The position numbers were made by a program, and so were the translations under genes. Below, one piece after another: positions 14,968 through 19,957 of a DNA stretch of 19,957 bases (the first letter of the stretch is position 1; each line of letters begins with the position of its first letter). Below the pieces are notes generated by a model. The model saw nothing but the letters and a program-made list of their open reading frames with translations, ran no database searches and was not told the DNA's origin. The stretch comes from Roseovarius sp. (GTDB taxonomy: Bacteria > Pseudomonadota > Alphaproteobacteria > Rhodobacterales > Rhodobacteraceae): NCBI GenBank assembly GCA_007125415.1, contig SLDH01000228.1, forward strand, positions 1 through 19,957, in the 5' to 3' direction.

Positions 14968-16052
14968 TTTACCCCGCTTTCGGTTTCTTCATTGGGCATG
15001 GTCGCCGCAGCGACCCTTGCCGCCAACTTTGCCGAAAAACCCGACTGTGCAAGTTGAAAGGCCAGCTTGACTGCCGCCGACACGCCTGTCGCATCCGCCG
15101 ATCCGTGGGATTTGACCACGATCCCGTTCAACCCCAGGAAGACCCCGCCATTCATGCGGCGCGGATCGATCTTGCGTTTGAGGCGCTGCATCGACGTATA
15201 GGCCAGAACCGAAGCCATACGCGACCAGATCGTGTGCTTGAACGCATCGCGCAGCGCATCTCCGATCAGGCTGGCAGTGCCTTCGCCGGTTTTCAGCGCG
15301 ACATTGCCGGTGAACCCATCGGTGACGATCACGTCGCAGACATCGCCGGGCAGATCACGCCCCTCGACAAACCCCACGAAATCGAATTCCGCGTGTCGGG
15401 CATTGGCGGCAATCAGGTCAGAGGCTTCCTTGAGTTCCGCGCGGCCCTTGTGCTCTTCGGTGCCGACATTGAGCAGCCCCACGCGCGGGCGTGCGAGGCC
15501 GAAACCATTGCGCGCATAGGAGACCCCCATCAGCGCGTATTGCATGAGATCCTTTGCATCCGCGCGGATATCCGCGCCGCCATCCAGCATCACGTTGAAG
15601 CCCTGCGGATTGGGCGAGGGCCAGAGCACGGCGATGGCGGGGCGGTAAATCCCCTGCAGCTTGCGTAGCCGGACCACCGATAGAAGCATCAAAGCGCCGG
15701 TATTGCCGCAGGAGACACAAACCGTCGCCTCGCCATTGCGCACCGAATCGAGGGCGGACCACATCGACGTCTTCTTGCCGTTGCGCATGACATGGCCGGG
15801 CTTGTCCTCCATGGAAACCACTTCAGCGGCATGGCGGATTTCGCAGCAGTCAGCCAGATTCCGGCGCTTGGCGACCAGCGCTTCCAGTTGGTCCTTCGGG
15901 CCATGCAGGATAAAGCCGATCTCGGGATTCTTGTGAGCGGAATGAGAAAGGCCGGCGACAACGGCCGCCGGTCCCTGATCTCCGCCCATGGCGTCAACCG
16001 AAATTATTGTGCGCCCTGCATCCGCTTTGGAGGAAACCTTGATCGCGGTCAT
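14964..16052 (-). CDS. plsX: Phosphate acyltransferase PlsX
   Basis: A 362-residue acyl-ACP:phosphate transacylase, which makes acyl-phosphate for PlsY and phosphatidic-acid synthesis. It is a peripheral membrane protein. Diagnostic segments are ISVDAMGGDQGPAAVVAGL near the N-terminus, CVSCGNTGALML, RPAIAVLWPSP, LDGGADIRADAKDLMQYALMG, and VTDGFTGNVALK. About ten extra residues precede the core, so an internal start is possible, but no better ATG or ribosome binding site is seen. It starts 23 bases after rpmF and overlaps fabH by four bases, consistent with an rpmF-plsX-fabH operon. Confidence 0.97.
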   Translation of the reverse strand: MTAIKVSSKADAGRTIISVDAMGGDQGPAAVVAGLSHSAHKNPEIGFILHGPKDQLEALVAKRRNLADCCEIRHAAEVVSMEDKPGHVMRNGKKTSMWSALDSVRNGEATVCVSCGNTGALMLLSVVRLRKLQGIYRPAIAVLWPSPNPQGFNVMLDGGADIRADAKDLMQYALMGVSYARNGFGLARPRVGLLNVGTEEHKGRAELKEASDLIAANARHAEFDFVGFVEGRDLPGDVCDVIVTDGFTGNVALKTGEGTASLIGDALRDAFKHTIWSRMASVLAYTSMQRLKRKIDPRRMNGGVFLGLNGIVVKSHGSADATGVSAAVKLAFQLAQSGFSAKLAARVAAATMPNEETESGVK

Positions 16053-16075
16053 GCGGGCTATAGTCCCAAGTCGGC

Positions 16076-16282
16076 TCAGGCCGCGTCTTCATCCAGATCG
16101 AGTTCATCGGCGAGAATGACGATTTCACGGTCACCGTAATGCCCGCAGGCCGCACAGATATGGTGCGGGCGCTTGAGCTCGCCACAATTGGGGCATTCGT
16201 TGGGGTTCGCGGCAACGAGGGAATCATGCGCGCGGCGATTGTTGCGCCGCGATTTGGAAACTTTGTTTTGCTGGACGGCCAT
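16076..16282 (-). CDS. rpmF: 50S ribosomal protein L32, zinc-binding form
   Basis: A 68-residue ribosomal protein. The basic N-terminus ([20 protein letters not shown]) is the standard L32 start. A zinc ribbon is formed by C30-x2-C33 and C43-x2-C46, so this is the C+ paralogue and is zinc-dependent. An acidic tail ([10 protein letters not shown]) follows, as is common in alphaproteobacteria. It stands upstream of plsX and downstream of the DUF177 gene, the conserved bacterial order. The 350 bases separating it from the DUF177 gene are unusually long. Confidence 0.97.
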   Translation of the reverse strand: MAVQQNKVSKSRRNNRRAHDSLVAANPNECPNCGELKRPHHICAACGHYGDREIVILADELDLDEDAA

Positions 16283-16632
16283 GGCGCGCTCTCTTGTATT
16301 GCAGTGGGCTGTTCGGCCCTGTTTCGGGGGGTTTGACCCGGCTCATAATCGCAAGGATGGCCGCTCTTCAACCCGGAATCCGGTGAATTCGCGAAAATAC
16401 AGCGATATTGCGCCTTGGCAAGTGAAATCTGGCACAGTGGCCAGCACGAAATCGTCAACTGTCTCAGCCTGGACGGGAGCCTTCAGAAAACTGTCAGTCG
16501 GCGCTTCTAACCTCCTGAGAACGCCGCAGTGCTGGGCTTGCAACCGCACAGAGGCCCCCTTCAACCGTGCAGTCTGTGCGGCGTGCTGCCGGACTTTAGC
16601 TGTTCGCCGGTCCTGCGGAGCATGGCCTCAGG
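16283..16632 (-). other. 350-base spacer between DUF177 gene and rpmF
   Basis: No convincing gene is seen. A 73-codon frame (16343-16564, minus strand, TTG start) lacks a ribosome binding site and protein-like sequence. The spacer contains a perfect 9-bp inverted repeat, CCGCACAGA (16544-16552) with TCTGTGCGG (16573-16581). It also contains a 7-bp arm CGCCGCA (16522-16528) that can instead pair with TGCGGCG (16577-16583), so the two stems exclude each other. A weak promoter-like pair, TTGAAG-17-TTATGA on the minus strand, lies near 16342-16370. It may be the rpmF leader and promoter region. Confidence 0.4.
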
Positions 16633-17187
16633 CTACCCGTCCGGATCCTGCAGCTTCTTCTTCAACGCCGCGAGTCCGGCGAAGGGCTTTGTATCTTCAT
16701 CGCGCAACGGGGTCACGCCCTCGGCGGCATAGGTGCTCTGCTCGAGCGTGGCGCCGGGGCCGCGCGGATAATCCGGCAACGCGAGCGCCAGCGCTTCGGT
16801 CATGACCTGGAAAAGGTCGATCGTGTCTTCCAGTCTTTCGGTGCTCACATCTTCCGGCATCTCGACTTCCTCCGCTTCCGCCGGCTCGCTCCAATCTGTC
16901 ACGAAATGCCGGGTGACGGTGGTATCGATGCGCGTGCTTACCGGGGCCAGCGTAACCACGCAGGGCTGCACCACCGTTGCCCCAAGCCGCGCCTCGAGGC
17001 CCCAGTCGGAGGTGCCCTCAGCTTCGATCCGGCCGGTGAAGCGCAGTTTGCGCAAATCGGTGAGGTCGAGCATGCGGGCGATGTCGCGACACATTTCCTT
17101 GTCGGGTATGAGATCGAAGTCATGAGGCTTGCGCTGCGGCAGATGCGCGACACGCAAGAGCATTTGCGGAGCGGGGTGATCATCCAT
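16633..17187 (-). CDS. DUF177/YceD-family protein
   Basis: A 184-residue YceD/DUF177 protein. Characteristic features are the central TVVQPCVVTLAPV (Cys76 in the conserved C-V-V-T-L motif), followed by an acidic stretch (AEAEEVEMPEDVSTERLEDTIDLFQV) and the end LPDYPRGPGATLEQSTYAAE with a C-terminal lysine-rich helix (PFAGLAALKKKLQDPDG). Family members in bacteria and chloroplasts are linked to 23S rRNA accumulation and sit next to rpmF. The start at 17187 (MDDHPAPQML) is chosen by family length and AAGGAAG upstream. The frame stays open to 17364 but there runs antisense to bamE. Divergent from bamE with 87 bases between starts. Confidence 0.9.
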   Translation of the reverse strand: MDDHPAPQMLLRVAHLPQRKPHDFDLIPDKEMCRDIARMLDLTDLRKLRFTGRIEAEGTSDWGLEARLGATVVQPCVVTLAPVSTRIDTTVTRHFVTDWSEPAEAEEVEMPEDVSTERLEDTIDLFQVMTEALALALPDYPRGPGATLEQSTYAAEGVTPLRDEDTKPFAGLAALKKKLQDPDG

Positions 17188-17205
17188 CGAGGCAGACTTC
17201 CTTTC

Positions 17206-17233
17206 TTGAACCTTCAGGCCACCTTGATATAAG
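17206..17233 (+). promoter_or_regulatory. Promoter for bamE
   Basis: TTGAAC at 17206-17211, 16 bases, TATAAG at 17228-17233. The -10 matches consensus at five of six positions and the -35 at four. A transcript starting near 17240 would have a leader of about 35 bases before ATG 17275. Confidence 0.55.
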
Positions 17234-17274
17234 CCGGATCGAAGGCGATGCCTGTCCCTATCATGAGGCTGCGG

Positions 17275-17727
17275 ATGTTCAAACTCATCAACACTGCGAA
17301 GGCCCTGGGGCTCGTCTCTATACTCACTTTGTTCGCGGGCTGTTCGGCCACCTACAAGAACCACGGATATGTGCCGTCAGATTCGGATCTGGCCGAGCTG
17401 GTGGAAGGTGTGGACATCAAGGCCACCGTGGATGACGTGATCGGCCCGCCCACCTCAGCCGGGATCATGGCCGGGGGAGATTACTACTATGTGCGCAGCC
17501 GGGTGCGCACCTTCGGCATGTTCCGCCCCGAAGTGGTGGAGCGCCAGATTCTCGCGATCAGCTTCGATGAAACCGACACGATCCGCAATATAGAGCGCTT
17601 CGGCCTCGAAGATGGCAAGACGGTTGCCCTGTCGCGGCGCGTCACGGACTCCTCTGTGGAGGACAACACGTTCTGGCGTCAGGTGATCGGCAATATCGGG
17701 AATATCTCTCCGGAAGACCTTTTCTGA
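17275..17727 (+). CDS. bamE: Outer-membrane assembly lipoprotein BamE (SmpA/OmlA family)
   Basis: A 150-residue lipoprotein. With the start at 17275 (AGG six bases upstream) the signal peptide is MFKLINTAKALGLVSILTLF followed by AGC; the lipobox L-F-A-G-C makes Cys23 the lipidated residue. The SmpA/OmlA domain follows (LVEGVDIKATVDDVIGPPTSAG, DYYYVRSRVRTFGMFRPEVVERQILAISFD). Here the usual glycine-rich G-x-x-x-x-x-V helix motif and the beta-strands pairing with BamD/BamA are expected. In-frame ATGs at 17248 and 17263 are possible but have poor ribosome binding sites. The protein belongs to the BAM complex that inserts beta-barrel proteins in the outer membrane. Family call good; the exact role is by homology. 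Confidence 0.9.
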   Translation: MFKLINTAKALGLVSILTLFAGCSATYKNHGYVPSDSDLAELVEGVDIKATVDDVIGPPTSAGIMAGGDYYYVRSRVRTFGMFRPEVVERQILAISFDETDTIRNIERFGLEDGKTVALSRRVTDSSVEDNTFWRQVIGNIGNISPEDLF

Positions 17728-17829
17728 CGGACGCCCCGCAGATCGTAAGGATCGACGGTTCGGCAGGGCTTGCGAGGCGCCTTATTTTCGTATTCGCACC
17801 TCATGACCGGGGAGATGGCCGCTTTGCTC

Positions 17830-17859
17830 TTGTCACGTCCCTGTCGTGATGGTCATGCT
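17830..17859 (+). promoter_or_regulatory. Weak promoter candidate for olsB
   Basis: TTGTCA (five of six to the -35 consensus), 18 bases, CATGCT (three of six). It lies in the 179-base gap between bamE and olsB, 47 bases upstream of the chosen ATG. No terminator with a U-run was found after bamE in the same gap. Confidence 0.25.
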
Positions 17860-17906
17860 AGGCAAGAGCCAGGGGATGAGAGGGCTTCTCGCCGCGTGTG
17901 CATGCC

Positions 17907-18677
17907 ATGACGCTGACATCAACAAGACCCCGCTATGCGGCACGTATCGTTCGCAACGCATCGGATCTGCGCGCAGCACAGGCGTTGCGTGGCCTGGCCT
18001 TCGGGGGTGGGCGCGGCGATGACCGCGACAGGTTCGATGCGTCCTGCACGCATTTTCTCATAGAGGATCAGGCGCAGGGACGGGTGGTCTGCTGTTTTCG
18101 TGTGCTTCCTTTCATCAATGGCGCCGGGCTTGACCGCAGCTACTCGGGTCAGTTCTACGGGCTCGAGGCGCTCAGGGGATTTTCCGGCCCGATGCTGGAG
18201 CTTGGGCGTTTCTGCATACACCCGCAGGCCAATGACCCCGATATACTCCGCCTCGCCTGGGGGGAGTTGACCCGGCATGTGGACAGGCTTGGCGTGAGAA
18301 TGCTCTTTGGATGCTCCTCTTTCCGGGGCACGCAGGCGGAGCGCTATCGCGATGCGTTCGATCTTCTGAGAGCCCGTCATCTGGCCCCGCCGGCGCTGCG
18401 CCCGCGCGTCAAGGCCCCGCAGGTCATCCGCTACGCCACGCGCCCGGCGGCACCGGGCAGGCAGGCTGACCGGCGGCGCGGCCTGCAACAGATGCCGCCG
18501 CTTCTGCGCAGCTATCTGGCCATGGGCGGATGGGTCAGCGATCATGCGGTGATCGATCCGCATCTGGACACGCTGCACGTCTTCACGGGGCTCGAGATCG
18601 GGGCCATTCCACCGGCGCGCAAGCGCCTTTTGCGGGCGGCCGCGCAGATGCTTGACGGCGCATCCCCCGCAAGGTAG
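17907..18677 (+). CDS. olsB: Ornithine-acyl-ACP N-acyltransferase
   Basis: A 256-residue GNAT-fold acyltransferase of the OlsB type. It transfers a 3-hydroxyacyl group from ACP to the alpha-amino group of ornithine to give lyso-ornithine lipid, the first step to phosphate-free ornithine lipids. Typical stretches are RYAARIVRNASDLRAAQALR, CCFRVLPF (about 63-70), LELGRFCIHP (97-106), LFGCSSFRGT and LLRSYLAMGGWVSDHAVID. A GTG at 17898 is also in frame; MTLTSTRPRY is preferred because family members start this way, though the ribosome binding site is poor for both. The acyltransferase OlsA, often next to OlsB, is not adjacent; an ABC-F gene follows after 9 bases. Confidence 0.9.
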   Translation: MTLTSTRPRYAARIVRNASDLRAAQALRGLAFGGGRGDDRDRFDASCTHFLIEDQAQGRVVCCFRVLPFINGAGLDRSYSGQFYGLEALRGFSGPMLELGRFCIHPQANDPDILRLAWGELTRHVDRLGVRMLFGCSSFRGTQAERYRDAFDLLRARHLAPPALRPRVKAPQVIRYATRPAAPGRQADRRRGLQQMPPLLRSYLAMGGWVSDHAVIDPHLDTLHVFTGLEIGAIPPARKRLLRAAAQMLDGASPAR

Positions 18678-18686
18678 CGACGCGCC

Positions 18687-19957
18687 ATGGCGCGCGCTCC
18701 TCTTTTGCAACTTTCCGACATTTCGCTCACCTTCGGCGGCGGTCCGCTGTTCTATGATCTGTCCCTCGTCGTGCATCCAGGCGACAGGGTGGCGCTTGTG
18801 GGGCGCAATGGCTCGGGAAAATCCACGCTGATGAAGGTCATGGCGGGTCTGGTGGAGCCGGATCGCGGTGCGGTCACGATCAGCCCCGGTCAGTCCGTGG
18901 GCTATATGGAGCAGGAGCCCGAGATGGCGGGGTTCGCCACCTTGGGGGATTTTGCCATGAGCGCGCTTGATGCAGGCGAGATGTACAAGGTCGAACGTGC
19001 GGGCGAGGGGCTGAAATTCGACCCCGCACGCCCGGTGGAAACGGCCTCGGGCGGGGAACGGCGGCGCGCGGCGCTGGCCAAGCTGATGGCCGAGGCGCCG
19101 GACCTGATGCTGCTCGACGAGCCGACCAACCATCTCGATATCGAGGCCATCGGCTGGTTGGAGGCGGAACTGAAGTCCACCCGTGCCGCCTTTGTTCTGA
19201 TCAGCCATGACCGCGCTTTCCTGCGCGGGCTCTCGCGTGCGACCCTCTGGATCGACAGAGGCATGGTGAGACGGCAGGAAAGGGGCTTTGCCGATTTCGA
19301 GGCCTGGCGCGACAAGGTCTGGGAGGAAGAGGACACCCAGCGCCACAAGCTCAACCGGAAGATCAAGGCCGAGGCCCGTTGGGCCGTGGAAGGCATCAGC
19401 GCCCGGCGCAAGCGCAACCAGGGCCGCGTGCGGGCATTGCAGGCCCTGCGGGCCGAGCGCGCCGATCAGGTCAGGCGGCAGGGTGCCGCAGCCCTCGCGC
19501 TGGAATCAGGCCCCAAATCCGGCCGAAAGGTGATCGAGGCGACGGGGCTTGCGAAATCCTATGGCGATCTGGTGATCGTGCGCGATTTCTCCATCCGGAT
19601 CATGCGTGGCGACAGGGTGGGCTTTGTGGGGCCCAACGGGGTGGGCAAGACCACGCTGCTCAAGATGCTGATGGGCGAAGAGTCGCCCGATGCGGGCTGT
19701 GTCAGCCATGGCACGACGCTCATCCCCGCGATTTTCGATCAGGCACGCGCGCAGCTCGATCCCGACATGACCCTCTGGGACAGCCTGACGGGCGACAGTG
19801 AGATGCGCGTATCGGGGCAGGCCGATCAGGTGATGGTGCGCGGTCAGCCGCGCCATGTGGTGGGCTATCTCAAGGATTTCCTCTTTGATGAACGTCAGGC
19901 ACGCGCGCCCGTCCGCTCGCTTTCAGGCGGGGAAAAGGCGCGGCTCTTGCTGGCGAA
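18687..19957 (+). CDS. ABC-F family ATPase (Uup-like), 3' end outside window
   Basis: 423 codons are visible from ATG 18687 and the frame is open at the right edge. Two ABC domains are fused in one chain without membrane segments. The first has Walker A GRNGSGKST (39-47), signature SGGERR (121-126) and Walker B LMLLDEPTNHLD (140-151). The second has Walker A GPNGVGKTT near 315 and signature LSGGEKAR near 412. A basic, helical linker between the domains (about 215-290, rich in Arg and Lys) is the P-site tRNA interaction motif of ABC-F proteins, which act at the ribosome. Only about 75 residues separate Walker A from the first signature, shorter than I recall for E. coli Uup, so the arm may be reduced. 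It begins 9 bases after olsB and is probably co-transcribed. Confidence 0.9.
   Translation, partial: MARAPLLQLSDISLTFGGGPLFYDLSLVVHPGDRVALVGRNGSGKSTLMKVMAGLVEPDRGAVTISPGQSVGYMEQEPEMAGFATLGDFAMSALDAGEMYKVERAGEGLKFDPARPVETASGGERRRAALAKLMAEAPDLMLLDEPTNHLDIEAIGWLEAELKSTRAAFVLISHDRAFLRGLSRATLWIDRGMVRRQERGFADFEAWRDKVWEEEDTQRHKLNRKIKAEARWAVEGISARRKRNQGRVRALQALRAERADQVRRQGAAALALESGPKSGRKVIEATGLAKSYGDLVIVRDFSIRIMRGDRVGFVGPNGVGKTTLLKMLMGEESPDAGCVSHGTTLIPAIFDQARAQLDPDMTLWDSLTGDSEMRVSGQADQVMVRGQPRHVVGYLKDFLFDERQARAPVRSLSGGEKARLLLA

Noticed and set aside
16343..16564. 73-codon minus-strand frame in the DUF177-rpmF spacer
   Set aside because: TTG start, no ribosome binding site, no protein-like pattern; it overlaps the inverted repeats.
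17919..19346. 475-codon minus-strand open frame opposite olsB and the ABC-F gene
   Set aside because: Both plus-strand genes show clear family motifs. The antisense frame is a GC-rich shadow.
1..19957. CRISPR arrays, insertion sequences, integrases, phage genes, toxin-antitoxin pairs or defence systems
   Set aside because: No regularly spaced repeats, terminal inverted repeats, transposase or nuclease-like motifs were seen. The gene content is core metabolic and housekeeping.

Overview
The window looks like chromosomal DNA of a marine Rhodobacteraceae (Roseobacter-group) alphaproteobacterium. The base composition is high in G+C. The block DUF177/YceD - rpmF - plsX - fabH - ihfA - merR is the arrangement I associate with that family. 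A double-length dCTP deaminase, a DmdA/GcvT-type protein with an Lrp-type regulator, and an OlsB acyltransferase fit the same group. This assignment comes from gene content and order recalled from knowledge; no database was searched.

Layout. (1) Positions 1-640, plus strand: the C-terminal part of an outer-membrane beta-barrel-like protein cut by the window edge. (2) 696-6293, minus strand: a six-gene operon, read in the order LacI-type regulator, periplasmic binding protein, two permeases, ATPase, class III metallophosphodiesterase. Spacings are very tight (two ATGA overlaps and gaps of 3-4 bases), except for one 73-base gap that holds a perfect 11-bp hairpin. Two LacI-type operator-like palindromes lie just upstream. 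I infer an importer for a phosphodiester or similar organophosphate, with the hydrolase as its intracellular partner. (3) 6464-9219: an acidic protein of unknown function whose 5' end looks frameshifted or misstarted, a strong terminator, an exported Ntn amidase of the choloylglycine hydrolase/penicillin V acylase family, and a small unknown gene. (4) 9489-12488, minus strand: a DmdA-like aminomethyltransferase-fold protein, an Lrp/AsnC regulator and a fused-duplicate dcd.

(5) 12507-17187, minus strand: tRNA-Pro(GGG) with its own promoter and terminator, then the core lipid/ribosome block. DUF177 protein and ribosomal protein L32 are followed by PlsX and FabH, which feed phospholipid and fatty-acid synthesis, then IHF alpha and a MerR-type regulator. 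A 350-base spacer without a convincing gene separates DUF177 from rpmF and contains competing inverted repeats. (6) 17275-19957, plus strand: BamE-type lipoprotein with a clear promoter, OlsB for ornithine lipids, and the first two thirds of an Uup-like ABC-F ATPase running off the end.

I saw no CRISPR array, insertion sequence, integrase, phage gene or toxin-antitoxin pair. Most of the window is ordinary core genome. The points most worth a second look are the transporter-phosphodiesterase operon, the DmdA-like protein whose substrate-site signature departs from true DmdA, the broken-looking 5' end of the acidic protein, and the structured spacer before rpmF.
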